DNA of 64,000 nt, from positions 992,001 to 1,056,000 of the forward strand of contig OX044356.1 of NCBI GenBank assembly GCA_943846715.1, written 5' to 3'. This document shows positions 16,216-25,644 of the stretch, piece after piece. A program made the translations under genes and the position numbers. The stretch's first letter is position 1. Every line of letters starts with the position of its first letter. Under the pieces are notes generated by a model. That model was not told the DNA's origin. It saw only the letters and a list, made by a program, of their open reading frames with translations, and did no database searches. Origin of the DNA: TMED14 sp002378565. Its GTDB lineage: Bacteria; Bacteroidota; Bacteroidia; Flavobacteriales; Schleiferiaceae.

Positions 16216-18885
16216 TCAAAAATTCAAAGTGATTTGACCTTCCTCATCCAAATTTTTCGATTCAGGTGATTCAGTAGGGGTGTCCGCTGGTTCAGCAGGC
16301 ATGTCCTTTGGATCACTTGGGCTAGAAATAATTGCAGGGTTTTCCTTGATTACCAAATCTTCCACCACATCATTGCTTGTTTTTACGATGGAGATTTTTC
16401 TGACTGCCCAACCCGTCAGTTGATTGCCTGCAGCCTTCCAGCCCTTGACCGAAATGAAGTCATCCAATTGAATGGTCTGGCTATCCTTGGTCTTGCCTTT
16501 GACCTTTTTGTAATCAATCTGAATACAAACATGGTCATGGTCATCCAACAACTCAATGCGGTTGCCTGGATGCTTAGGGATCAAATGATCCCAAGCATCG
16601 CCTTTGGGCTCTAAAACAAAGCGCTTAACTATGTGGCGAGACTTGTCTGCATCAAAGTACACCAAGGTGTAAGCAGACGTTGAGAATTTTTTCAATTGGT
16701 AAGGCAGCGCATCAAAATGCGTACTGAATTCAGGGGTAATGACCCTGAAACGGCCAGATTGCTCTACTTGAATCAATCGATCTTCACCCTGGAAATCACC
16801 CAAAGCACGACCCCTTTCCTGGTCATTGAGCTTCATCACCGATTCTTCAAAGTAAACCTTCCTGGCAGCAAGGGTGCTCAAGCCTTTCGATTTAACATCA
16901 ATGCGTTTGACTGCAAATTTTGTCAATGTTTTGCCCCGGGCACTACGTCCTCTGATGGGTATATCTGCGAAATCTGCATCAAATTTGAGCTTGCGTACTG
17001 CCGATCCTGACCGCAGTGCCACCGTAACCAACTCAGCTTCACCATTCAGGTTGACGCTGAGGTGATGAATTTTGGACGACTTATTGCCTTGGGTCAAGGA
17101 GTAGGCCTTGTCACGTGTGATGCTTTTGATAGGGAAGCGCTTGATGAATGACTTGCCTCTGGCTCCATCACGGTAGATCATGTTGTAGACGGTCCGCTCA
17201 TCACCTTTATGGAAAACGGCCACATGAACGATGTCTTGACCAATGAATTTCTTGTCATCCACCTTGGTGACCATCATGGTTCCGTCAGCTAAAATGACCA
17301 CCAAATCATCGATGTCTGCACAGTCCCCTATGTATTCAGCTTTTCTAAGGCCCGTACCAACAAATCCCTCCTCTCGATTGACATAGAGTTTCATGTTGGC
17401 CATGGCAACCTGGGTCGCGACCACTGAATCGAAGCTGCGCAATTCAGTTTTTCTTGCCCGCCCTTTGCCGTACTTATCTTTCAATGCCGTGAAATAGGCA
17501 ATGGCATGGTCAATCAAGTGAGCTAAACTGTGTTTAATCTCCGCGATTTTCCCTTCCAATGTGGCCAATTGATCATCTGCCTTGGATGAATCAAATTTGG
17601 AAATCCGCTTGATTTTAATTTCTGTCAATCGCACGATGTCATCCTCAATCACGTCTCGCAATAAATGCGAAACATGCGGTTTGAGTCCTTCCCAAATATT
17701 TTCAAGCACGGCTTCCCAGGTCTCTGCCTCTTCCATGGCACGGTATACTTTGTGCTCAATAAAAATGCGCTCCAAACTGGCAAAATGCCATTGCTCCTGC
17801 AACTCGTTCAATTGGATTTCCAATTCCGCCTTCAGCAAGGCCACTGAATGATCAGTGCTGGCTTTCAGGTAGTCCGAAACTTTGATGAAAACCGGCTTGT
17901 CCTCTTGAATCACACAAAACAAGGGTGATATTGACATTTCACAATTGGTGAATGCATAAAGCGCATCCACAGTTTGGTCTGGTGATACCGCAGGATGAAG
18001 CTGAATGACAATTTCAACCGATTCAGCTGTGTTGTCCTCCACTTTTTTCAGTTTTACCTTGCCCTTGTCATTGGCCTTGATGATAGAATCAATCAAACTG
18101 GTCGTTGTTGTTCCATAAGGGACCTCTGAAATCACCAAGGTGTTTTTATCCTGAACAGTGATTCTCGCCCTCACGCGGACCTTGCCACCTCTGACACCAT
18201 CCTGGTAATTGGACATATCCGCAATGCCGCCCGTTGGGAAGTCAGGCAAAATCGTAAAAGATCGGCCTTTAAGGTGCTTGACTGTGGCATCAATCAACTC
18301 ATTGAAGTTGTGAGGCATGATCTTCGTTGACAAGCCAACTGCAATACCTTCAGCCCCTTGCGCAAGCAGCAAAGGAAATTTCATAGGCAAGTCGATGGGT
18401 TCCTTGTTACGGCCATCATAGCTGCCTTGCCATTGGGTAATCTTTGGATTAAAGGCTACATGCAAGGCAAACTTGCTGAGGCGGGTTTCAATGTACCTTG
18501 ATGCTGCAGCGCTGTCCCCTGTGAGAACATTACCCCAGTTTCCCTGGGTGTCAACCAATAGGTCTTTCTGTCCTAATTGCACCAAGGCATCACCAATGCT
18601 GGCATCGCCATGTGGGTGGTACTTCATGGTCTGACCGATGACATTGGCCACCTTGTGGAATCGGCCATCATCCATTTCTCTCAAAGCATGCATCAATCGC
18701 CGTTGAACAGGCTTCAGGCCATCATTCAAGCCTGGCACTGCCCGCTCAAGAATGACATAGCTGGCATAGTCCAAGAAGTAGGTCTTAAACATGCCCCTAA
18801 CCCTAGATTCCACAGGAATCGCAGGAAGCAAATCGCCCTCAGCTCCATGGTCAAGCATGGCCTCATTCAAGGATTCATCATGCAT
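16216..18885 (-). CDS. parC: DNA topoisomerase IV subunit A
   Basis: This 889-residue type IIA topoisomerase subunit cuts and rejoins DNA and, with ParE, decatenates replicated chromosomes. The QRRLMHALRE segment and the catalytic tyrosine Tyr131 (ASRYIETRLSKFA) are present, followed by the tower and coiled-coil region and C-terminal beta-pinwheel repeats. The very C-terminus (about residues 850-889) is a low-complexity acidic/Pro/Ser/Thr tail (PAEPADTPTESPESK). It overlaps parE by 8 bases, which supports ParC rather than GyrA; a separate gyrB fragment lies at the right edge. Confidence 0.95.
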   Translation of the reverse strand: MHDESLNEAMLDHGAEGDLLPAIPVESRVRGMFKTYFLDYASYVILERAVPGLNDGLKPVQRRLMHALREMDDGRFHKVANVIGQTMKYHPHGDASIGDALVQLGQKDLLVDTQGNWGNVLTGDSAAASRYIETRLSKFALHVAFNPKITQWQGSYDGRNKEPIDLPMKFPLLLAQGAEGIAVGLSTKIMPHNFNELIDATVKHLKGRSFTILPDFPTGGIADMSNYQDGVRGGKVRVRARITVQDKNTLVISEVPYGTTTTSLIDSIIKANDKGKVKLKKVEDNTAESVEIVIQLHPAVSPDQTVDALYAFTNCEMSISPLFCVIQEDKPVFIKVSDYLKASTDHSVALLKAELEIQLNELQEQWHFASLERIFIEHKVYRAMEEAETWEAVLENIWEGLKPHVSHLLRDVIEDDIVRLTEIKIKRISKFDSSKADDQLATLEGKIAEIKHSLAHLIDHAIAYFTALKDKYGKGRARKTELRSFDSVVATQVAMANMKLYVNREEGFVGTGLRKAEYIGDCADIDDLVVILADGTMMVTKVDDKKFIGQDIVHVAVFHKGDERTVYNMIYRDGARGKSFIKRFPIKSITRDKAYSLTQGNKSSKIHHLSVNLNGEAELVTVALRSGSAVRKLKFDADFADIPIRGRSARGKTLTKFAVKRIDVKSKGLSTLAARKVYFEESVMKLNDQERGRALGDFQGEDRLIQVEQSGRFRVITPEFSTHFDALPYQLKKFSTSAYTLVYFDADKSRHIVKRFVLEPKGDAWDHLIPKHPGNRIELLDDHDHVCIQIDYKKVKGKTKDSQTIQLDDFISVKGWKAAGNQLTGWAVRKISIVKTSNDVVEDLVIKENPAIISSPSDPKDMPAEPADTPTESPESKNLDEEGQITLNF

Positions 18886-20722
18886 CGTCTATGTCCTTTT
18901 CAACAACCAAATTGTCAATAATGAAACTTTGCCTCTCTGGCGTGTTTTTACCCATGTAATAACTAAGAAGCTCATCGATTTGCTCCTTACCCATCATGAC
19001 TGGCTCCAATCGGATATTTTGCCCAATGAAGAGCTTGAATTCACCGGGAGAAATCTCTCCCAAGCCTTTGAATCGCGTGATTTCTGGGTTGTTTTTCAAG
19101 TCATTGATGGCTGCTTGCTTTTCTTCTGAACTGTAGCAGTAGTGCGTGGTCTTTTTATTTCTGACGCGAAACAAAGGGGTCTGCAAAATGTACAAGTGCC
19201 CTTCTCTAACGAGTTCAGGGAAGAATTGCAGGAAGAACGTGATGAGCAGCAAACGTATGTGCATGCCATCGACATCCGCATCCGTGGCAATCACCACGTT
19301 GTTGTATCGCAAGTCCTCTAGCCCATCCTCAATTTGCAAAGCTGCTTGCAAAAGGTTGAATTCCTCGTTTTCATAAACCACCTTTTTGGTCAAACCATGG
19401 CAGTTCAATGGCTTGCCTTTCAAAGAGAACACAGCCTGCGTCTGCACATCACGACTCTGCGTAATCGACCCTGAAGCTGAATCACCCTCTGTGATAAATA
19501 AGGTGGTCTCCAAACGGCGGTCACCCTTTGCATCGCTGTAATGGATCTTACAGTCCCGCAATTTCTTGTTATGTAGGTTGGATTTCTTGGCTCTATCCCT
19601 GGCCAATTTTTGGATACCAGACAAGTCTTTTCGCTCCCTCTCTGCACGCAAAATTTTCTTCAGTAGGGCATCCGCCACATTGCTGTTCCGGTGCAGATAA
19701 TTGTCTAGCTCACGGCGCATGAAGTCCAAAATGAACTTGCGAACAGATGGGCCCTCTGGCCCCATGTCATTGCTGCCCAGCTTCGTCTTTGTTTGTGATT
19801 CAAACACCGGCTCCATCACCTTGATGGAAATGGCTGCGATCACACTGGATCGGATGTCTGAAACATCAAATTGCTTGTTGTAGTGATTGCGGATGGTTGC
19901 TACCAAGGCTTCACGAAAAGCGCTCTGATGCGTGCCACCTTGTGTTGTGTGCTGACCATTAACAAAGGAGTAGTACTGCTCACTTTGTGATCGTTCAGCA
20001 TGGGTCAAGGCCATTTCTATGTCATAACCCTTCAGGTGGATGATGTCATGCATGACCTCTCCACTGAGGTTATTGCTCAGCAAGTCCTTGAGTCCATTTT
20101 CTGAATAAAACTTCTCCCCATTGAGCATGATGGTCAATCCAGGGTTGAGGTAGACATAATTCCACACCATCCGCTCCACATACTCCATTTGGTATTGGTA
20201 GTTGTGAAAAATATCAGCATCGGGGATGAACTGCACCAGGGTGCCCTTTCGTGAGCTGTTGTCGATCACTGACTGGTCATCCACTAAGATGCCACGCTCA
20301 AAGGTGGCTTGCTTGCTCTTCCCATCACGGATTGCCTTGACAGTGAATGTTGAAGACAGGGCATTGACTGCCTTGGTACCCACCCCATTGAGACCTACTG
20401 ACTTCTTGAAGGCCTTGGAGTCGTATTTCGCGCCCGTGTTCATTTTGGAGACCACATCCACCACCTTGCCTAAAGGAATGCCACGACCGTAATCTCTAAT
20501 AGACACTGAGCCTTCCTTGACACTGATGTCAATGACTTTACCTGCACCCATGACAAACTCATCAATGGAGTTGTCAATGGTTTCTTTGATAAGGATGTAG
20601 ATGCCATCATCAGCCGATGAGCCATCGCCCAGTTTGCCAATGTACATCCCGGGTCGCAAGCGAATATGCTCCTGCCATTCCAGGGAGCGAATATTGTCTT
20701 CAGTGTACTGTGTGGTTGACAT
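18878..20722 (-). CDS. parE: DNA topoisomerase IV subunit B
   Basis: The protein has 614 residues. The GHKL ATPase domain shows RPGMYIGKLGD, ETIDNSIDEF, RDYGRGIPLG and the glycine-rich GLNGVGTKAVNAL. The TOPRIM domain is TLFITEGDSASGSI, with DADVDGMHIRLLL binding Mg2+. It supplies ATP-driven strand passage for topoisomerase IV. It is translationally coupled to parC downstream. ITEGDSASGSI differs from the VEGDSAGG of the GyrB fragment at 63 kb, as expected for ParE. Confidence 0.95.
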   Translation of the reverse strand: MSTTQYTEDNIRSLEWQEHIRLRPGMYIGKLGDGSSADDGIYILIKETIDNSIDEFVMGAGKVIDISVKEGSVSIRDYGRGIPLGKVVDVVSKMNTGAKYDSKAFKKSVGLNGVGTKAVNALSSTFTVKAIRDGKSKQATFERGILVDDQSVIDNSSRKGTLVQFIPDADIFHNYQYQMEYVERMVWNYVYLNPGLTIMLNGEKFYSENGLKDLLSNNLSGEVMHDIIHLKGYDIEMALTHAERSQSEQYYSFVNGQHTTQGGTHQSAFREALVATIRNHYNKQFDVSDIRSSVIAAISIKVMEPVFESQTKTKLGSNDMGPEGPSVRKFILDFMRRELDNYLHRNSNVADALLKKILRAERERKDLSGIQKLARDRAKKSNLHNKKLRDCKIHYSDAKGDRRLETTLFITEGDSASGSITQSRDVQTQAVFSLKGKPLNCHGLTKKVVYENEEFNLLQAALQIEDGLEDLRYNNVVIATDADVDGMHIRLLLITFFLQFFPELVREGHLYILQTPLFRVRNKKTTHYCYSSEEKQAAINDLKNNPEITRFKGLGEISPGEFKLFIGQNIRLEPVMMGKEQIDELLSYYMGKNTPERQSFIIDNLVVEKDIDDA

Positions 20723-20891
20723 AAGGTAGCGGTGCTAATCTAATGCAGAACACCAAGCTCACAACGGCCTTGTACGGCTTTTAATTCACGGATTTCATTG
20801 AGTTATTCACAGCTACAACTCAGCTACTTGCAAGGGCAACCCATGACCTTTTTTTACAGAATCCACTACATGTACATCCATTCGAAGCTCT

Positions 20892-21959
20892 TCAATCTAA
20901 TTCTTTAGAAAAAGCATCTCGCAAATTCACTTTACTATGCTTGTGGTATTTTTTGGTTTCCTTCGCTTTTCGACGGATCTCTATTTGTTCTTCTTCCGGA
21001 GCATGGATCACTTCGATGCATTGAGGTGTGCAGCAAGCTTCATGCTTTATCTGGCATTCTTCGCATTGAATAAACAAAAGGTTGCAAGCTTTATTTATAC
21101 AGTTTGTATGACGTGCAGAGGGCTGGCCACACTGGTGACAATCCGAGATCACTTCTTGTGAAATCTCTTCACCAAGTCGCGCATCAAAGACAAAATTCAC
21201 TCCGTGAAACTTATTGGGCAGATTCTCCTGATCAATTTGTCTCGCATAGTCTATGATGCCACCATGGAGCTGATTCACGTCATTGAATCCGTGGTGCTTT
21301 AAATAGGCTGACGTCTTTTCACAACGAATCCCACCTGTGCAATAGAGCAAAACCTTTCTGTCTTCTTGACCTTTGAGTTTCTCTAAAACCATAGGCAATT
21401 CATCGCGAAATGTTTCAGTATCGGGCAAAATAGCTCCCTCAAAATGGCCAATCTCACTTTCATAATGGTTGCGCATGTCTACGACAACAGAGTCTTCCTT
21501 TTCGACCGCTTCATTCCATGACTTTGCGTCCAGATGCTTGCCCACATCCGTTACGTCATAGTCACCTGGCTGCAGTCCGTCTGCAACAATTTGCTTGCGA
21601 ACCTTTACTTTAAGCTTCAGAAACGATTTACCCTCCGTTTTATCTGTTACAGCAATTTTAAAGGGCACATCATGAAAGAACCTATTCAAACGAATGGCCT
21701 TTTCAAAAGCATTCCAGTGTTGCTGAGGGATATTCATTTGAGCATTGATTCCTTCATCAGAAACATAAATACGTCCCAAGCAGCCCCATGAAGACCATTG
21801 CTCAAACAAATCATCGCGCAATTCTTGCGGATTCTCTATGATCACATACTTATAAAACGATAGAGTAATTCTATCAAAAGCTTCTGTTTCAAGTTTAGCC
21901 TGAAGCTCTTCCCTACTGAGTTTGTTGACTAAATTTCGTTTCCCTGCATTAGGATCCAT
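20892..21959 (-). CDS. trhO: tRNA uridine(34) hydroxylase TrhO (rhodanese family)
   Basis: The protein has 355 residues. It has an N-terminal YceA/UPF0176 domain (GRIYVSDEGINAQMN) and a rhodanese domain with the active cysteine Cys207 (YCTGGIRCEKTSAYL). The cysteine-rich C-terminal segment (CHQCGQPSARHTNC, CEECQIKHEACC) probably binds zinc. TrhO makes 5-hydroxyuridine at the tRNA wobble position in an oxygen-dependent way. A -7 box TATCTTTG lies 21 bases upstream of the start. The 169 bases between this gene's 3' end and parE hold no gene or hairpin that I can support. Confidence 0.94.
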   Translation of the reverse strand: MDPNAGKRNLVNKLSREELQAKLETEAFDRITLSFYKYVIIENPQELRDDLFEQWSSWGCLGRIYVSDEGINAQMNIPQQHWNAFEKAIRLNRFFHDVPFKIAVTDKTEGKSFLKLKVKVRKQIVADGLQPGDYDVTDVGKHLDAKSWNEAVEKEDSVVVDMRNHYESEIGHFEGAILPDTETFRDELPMVLEKLKGQEDRKVLLYCTGGIRCEKTSAYLKHHGFNDVNQLHGGIIDYARQIDQENLPNKFHGVNFVFDARLGEEISQEVISDCHQCGQPSARHTNCINKACNLLFIQCEECQIKHEACCTPQCIEVIHAPEEEQIEIRRKAKETKKYHKHSKVNLRDAFSKELD

Positions 21960-22214
21960 ATGACGGCATGTTTATTACTACAAAGATAGGCTGTATTTAA
22001 CCCACCCCATTTTGACCTATACCCATTCAGAGCAAGAACTCAGCCATCCTTACACTAGGTATGGAAAGGCAAATATTCTGTGGTGAAATGGATCGATGAC
22101 CGCGCTCGCATGTTGAGCTATTCAATCTTAGATGGCATGATGGCCTGCTGAAATGGCTGACTCAATGGATTCAAAGGAGCCCACGGAGGCCATGATTTCT
22201 AGTTTTTTATGCCA
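21960..22214. other. Intergenic region between trhO and ychF
   Basis: The longest gene-free stretch of the window (255 bases). It contains the trhO -7 box at 21981-21988. It also has a 22-codon plus-strand frame from GTG 22083 to a stop at 22151 that reads KWIDDRARMLSYSILDGMM, similar in style to the N-terminus of some MFS transporters, so it may be a gene remnant. I see no RNA gene and no convincing terminator for ychF. Confidence 0.4.
21981..21988 (-). promoter_or_regulatory. TAnnTTTG -7 box of trhO
   Basis: Minus-strand TATCTTTG, 21 bases before the trhO ATG. No clear -33 element. Confidence 0.45.
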
Positions 22215-23306
22215 TCAGACATTGAATCGGAAATGCATCACGTCACCGTCTTTCACTAGGTACTCCCGTCCCTCAACGCGCAGCTTTCCCGCGTCTTTGA
22301 CAGCAGACTCCGAACCCAATTCCGCATAGTCATCGTAAGCAATGACTTCTGCACGGATGAAGCCCTTTTCAAAGTCACTGTGAATCACACCTGCAGCTTG
22401 AGGGGCAGTGAAACCTTCTTGAATGGTCCACGCACGCACCTCCTTGACACCTGCAGTGAAATAGGTCTGCAATTTGAGCAGATCGTAGGCCTCACGAATC
22501 AATCGGTTGACACCAGGCTCTGTTAAGCCCATGTCATCAAGGAACATTTGTCGCTCCTCAAAGCTGTCAAGTTGCATGATGTCAGCCTCAGTGGCTGCGG
22601 CTAAATGGATCACCCCAGCACCTTCTTCTTTCGCAATAGCAGCAATCACAGACACATATTCATTGCCTGATTTCGCTGATGCCTCATCAACATTGCAAAC
22701 ATAGAGTACCGGCTTGTCTGTCAACAACTCATAACCCTTAAGCCACGCTTCTTCCTCTTCATTGCGATCAAAGGAACGTGCACTTTTACCTGCATTGAGT
22801 AGGTTGAGAATAGCCTCTGCCATTCGGACCTCACGCAAAGCTTCCTTGTCACCTGTTTTGCCAATTTTTCTTGCCTTATCCAATCGCTTTTCAACGCTTT
22901 CAAGGTCCTTGAATTGCAATTCCATGTCAATGGTTTCTTTGTCGCGAAGGGGATCAATGGAGCCATCTACATGGGTGATATTCTCATTGTCAAAGCAGCG
23001 AATCACATGCAGAATAGCATGACATTCACGGATGTTTGCTAGGAATTTATTGCCCAACCCTTCTCCCTTGCTGGCGCCTTTCACTAAACCGGCGATATCC
23101 ACAATTTCCACCGTGGCAGGCAAGACCCGCTCAGGGTTGACCAAGGACTCTAGCTTTTCCAAACGTGGGTCTGGCACATTCACTGTGCCAAGGTTGGGTT
23201 CTATGGTGCAGAATGGGTAATTGGCGGCTTGTGCCTCCGCATTACTCAAGCAATTAAATAGGGTAGACTTGCCGACATTGGGCAGTCCAACGATGCCACA
23301 TTTCAT
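22215..23306 (-). CDS. ychF: Ribosome-associated redox-regulated ATPase YchF (OLA1 family)
   Basis: The protein has 363 residues when started at the ATG at 23306 (MKCGIVGLPNVGKST), the same length as the Escherichia coli protein. An upstream in-frame extension to 23447 would run through the promoter region and into the divergent gene, so I reject it. G1 is GLPNVGKST, with the NYPFCTIEPN switch region and the C-terminal TGS domain (FTAGVKEVRAWTI, FEKGFIRAEV). YchF proteins prefer ATP over GTP, bind ribosomes and act in stress and translation control. A -7 box TATCTTTG is 25 bases upstream. Confidence 0.96.
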   Translation of the reverse strand: MKCGIVGLPNVGKSTLFNCLSNAEAQAANYPFCTIEPNLGTVNVPDPRLEKLESLVNPERVLPATVEIVDIAGLVKGASKGEGLGNKFLANIRECHAILHVIRCFDNENITHVDGSIDPLRDKETIDMELQFKDLESVEKRLDKARKIGKTGDKEALREVRMAEAILNLLNAGKSARSFDRNEEEEAWLKGYELLTDKPVLYVCNVDEASAKSGNEYVSVIAAIAKEEGAGVIHLAAATEADIMQLDSFEERQMFLDDMGLTEPGVNRLIREAYDLLKLQTYFTAGVKEVRAWTIQEGFTAPQAAGVIHSDFEKGFIRAEVIAYDDYAELGSESAVKDAGKLRVEGREYLVKDGDVMHFRFNV

Positions 23307-23331
23307 TGTTAGGAAATTCAAGGATGAGGCG

Positions 23332-23339
23332 CAAAGATA
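23332..23339 (-). promoter_or_regulatory. TAnnTTTG -7 box of ychF
   Basis: Minus-strand TATCTTTG between the divergent ychF and transketolase genes, 25 bases before the ychF ATG. Confidence 0.45.
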
Positions 23340-23354
23340 AGTTGGTTGTGTCCG

Positions 23355-23362
23355 TATTTTTG
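23355..23362 (+). promoter_or_regulatory. TAnnTTTG -7 box of the transketolase cluster
   Basis: Plus-strand TATTTTTG, 29 bases before the ATG at 23392. It lies back to back with the ychF box, 15 bases apart. Confidence 0.45.
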
Positions 23363-23391
23363 GTAGGAATTTGTAATCTCCTTCGCGCGCC

Positions 23392-24240
23392 ATGAACGCA
23401 TCCTTACCTGATATCGCATCCCAAGTCCGCAGAGACATCTTACGCATGGTTCACGCCGTGCAATCTGGCCACCCTGGAGGATCCATGGGCTGTGCAGAGT
23501 TCTTTGTGGCACTGTACTTCGACGTGTTGAACAAACAAGTAAAACCCTTTGCTATGGACGGCAAAGGAGAGGATCTTTTCTTTTTGAGTAACGGCCACAT
23601 CAGCCCGGTTTTTTATTCAGTTCTGGCACGTTCTGGTTATTTCCCCTTGAGTGAGTTGGCAACCTTTCGAAAAATCAACAGCCGCTTGCAAGGGCACCCA
23701 ACGACCCATGAAGGCTTACCCGGCATTCGTGTCGCATCTGGCAGCCTCGGCCAAGGGATGAGTGTTGCTGTGGGAGCTGCGCAAGCTAAACGCCTCAATG
23801 GTGATCATAACTTGGTTTATTGTTTGCATGGCGATGGGGAATTGCAGGAAGGTCAAATTTGGGAATCTGCCATGTATGCAGGCGCTAAATCCGTAGACAA
23901 CCTCATTGCTACCATCGATGCCAACGGACAGCAAATTGATGGCAGCATCGATGATGTGCTAGCGATGGGAGATATTGCATCGAAATTCACAGCCTTTGGT
24001 TGGGATGTCATGCACATTCGTGAAGGCAATGACATGTCGGCTGTTGTCGATGGCCTCCATGCCGCTAAGGCCATGACTGGCAAAGGCAAACCCGTTTGTG
24101 TCATCATGCACACTGACATGGGACATGGCGTTGATTTCATGGCCGGCACACACAAGTGGCATGGCATCCCTCCCAGCGATGAGCAATTGGCTGATGCCTT
24201 GTCTCAATTACCTGAAACCCTTGCTGACTATCCAGCTTAA
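23392..24240 (+). CDS. Transketolase, N-terminal (thiamine diphosphate-binding) subunit
   Basis: The protein has 282 residues and covers the pyrophosphate-binding half of transketolase: HAVQSGHPGGSMG, LSNGHISPVFYSVLARSG, GSLGQGMSVAVGAAQA and the ThDP/Mg2+ motif GDGELQEGQIWESA ending in DANGQQIDG. The pyrimidine-binding half is encoded separately 1.4 kb downstream, so the active enzyme should be a heteromer. It transfers two-carbon units between sugar phosphates in the pentose phosphate pathway. Its stop directly abuts the ATG of an unrelated VWA gene that separates the two halves. Split transketolase genes are common in many bacteria and archaea. Confidence 0.95.
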   Translation: MNASLPDIASQVRRDILRMVHAVQSGHPGGSMGCAEFFVALYFDVLNKQVKPFAMDGKGEDLFFLSNGHISPVFYSVLARSGYFPLSELATFRKINSRLQGHPTTHEGLPGIRVASGSLGQGMSVAVGAAQAKRLNGDHNLVYCLHGDGELQEGQIWESAMYAGAKSVDNLIATIDANGQQIDGSIDDVLAMGDIASKFTAFGWDVMHIREGNDMSAVVDGLHAAKAMTGKGKPVCVIMHTDMGHGVDFMAGTHKWHGIPPSDEQLADALSQLPETLADYPA

Positions 24241-25635
24241 ATGATGCGACGCCATCTCATAGCCATCCTTGCCATCCTGTCATCAGGACTGATGGCTCAA
24301 TCTGCCTTGCCAGAACCTGAGCCAGCATTGAACCGCATCCTCTTCATCATGGATGCATCCAACTCTATGTATGGACGGTGGGAGGACTCTGGCACCAAGA
24401 TGGAAGTGGCTCAACGCTTGATGGGGCGTTTGCTTGACAGTTTAGCTCAGGTAGAAGACCCACATTTTCAATTGGCCCTGAGGGTTTATGGTCACCAAAA
24501 GCCTGTACCACCACAGGATTGCGGAGACACGCGACTTGAGGTGTCTTTTGGCCACTCCAGCATCCCTCGAATCAAAAAAGTCTTGCGCCGTTTGCGGCCC
24601 ATGGGCACAACCCCCATTGCCTTGTCCCTGTCTAAAGCTGCTGGAGACTTTGCTTCTGCACCCTGTCCATCTGGCAATTGCCGTGACATCGTCGTGCTCA
24701 TCACTGATGGCAAAGAGGAATGCGGTGGTGACCCCTGCGAAGCGTCCAGGATTTTACAAAAGCAAGGCATCACGCTCAAACCTTTTGTGATTGGCGTTGG
24801 CCTTGACCAAAGCCTCATAGATGCCTTCGATTGTGTGGGTACATTTTTTGACGCTCGAGATGAAGGCACCTTTAAGCGTGCGTTGGGTGTTATTGTCAAT
24901 CAAATCCTTGACGAAACCTCGGCGCAGGTCAACCTGATGGATGTGCATGGTCACCCGTCGGAAAGCAACATGCCCGTGGTTTTACGCAATGTGGTTACTG
25001 GCAAGGTGAGTGAAGCGTTTGTGCACACCTTGAATTACCAAAACAACCCTGACACCATCCAATTGGATCCATTGATCACTTACGAGGGGGTGGTTTACAC
25101 CATTCCACCTGTAACCATTGATTCGGTCATGATCAATCCCGGTAAGCACAACCACATTGGCACGGAAGCCCATCAAGGGAATTTGACATTGAAAGTTCCT
25201 GGGCTCAAATCCATGCAAAACCCACCCCTGGCTGTCATTCGCAATCAAGGAGAAACAACCATACTAAACGTGCAGCCATTCAACAGCAGCGTGCGATACA
25301 TCGCTGGCACCTACGACATCGACATCCTCACCCTGCCTCGTTACCAGGAAGAGGTGACAATTAAGGCTGGGCAAACCCAATCCCTCACCTTTCCCGCCCC
25401 CGGAAATGTCACCGTTCAAATGAAAAGCTCTGGCTATGGCTCCATTTTCCTCATCGAAGGGGGGCTATGGACATGGGTGACGCACCTACAAGACCATCTC
25501 ACGCGGCAACAATTGAGCTTGCAACCGGGCAACTACAAGCTGGTATATCGCCCTAAAAGCGCCATGCAAACCAGCTACTCAATCACAAAAACCTTCACCG
25601 TGACATCCGGGTCTTCCACCCTTGTTCGCATTTAA
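24241..25635 (+). CDS. Secreted VWA-domain protein between the transketolase halves
   Basis: The protein has 464 residues with a signal peptide ending near GLMAQ. A von Willebrand factor A domain follows (about residues 30-220) with a complete MIDAS motif DxSxS (Asp38, Ser40, Ser42 in FIMDASNSMYGRW), TPIALSLS and the strand VVLITDGKEECGGDPC. Several cysteines suggest disulfides and a periplasmic or surface location. The C-terminal ~240 residues are beta-rich with no family I recognise. The start is immediately after the preceding stop and the end is 9 bases before the second transketolase gene, so all three should be one transcript. No link to sugar metabolism can be read from the protein itself. 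Confidence 0.88.
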   Translation: MMRRHLIAILAILSSGLMAQSALPEPEPALNRILFIMDASNSMYGRWEDSGTKMEVAQRLMGRLLDSLAQVEDPHFQLALRVYGHQKPVPPQDCGDTRLEVSFGHSSIPRIKKVLRRLRPMGTTPIALSLSKAAGDFASAPCPSGNCRDIVVLITDGKEECGGDPCEASRILQKQGITLKPFVIGVGLDQSLIDAFDCVGTFFDARDEGTFKRALGVIVNQILDETSAQVNLMDVHGHPSESNMPVVLRNVVTGKVSEAFVHTLNYQNNPDTIQLDPLITYEGVVYTIPPVTIDSVMINPGKHNHIGTEAHQGNLTLKVPGLKSMQNPPLAVIRNQGETTILNVQPFNSSVRYIAGTYDIDILTLPRYQEEVTIKAGQTQSLTFPAPGNVTVQMKSSGYGSIFLIEGGLWTWVTHLQDHLTRQQLSLQPGNYKLVYRPKSAMQTSYSITKTFTVTSGSSTLVRI

Positions 25636-25644
25636 TCCCCTCCC

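Noticed and set aside
23307..23447. N-terminal extension of ychF by 47 residues
   Set aside because: It would cover both -7 boxes and run into the divergent transketolase gene; the ATG at 23306 gives the family's normal N-terminus and length.
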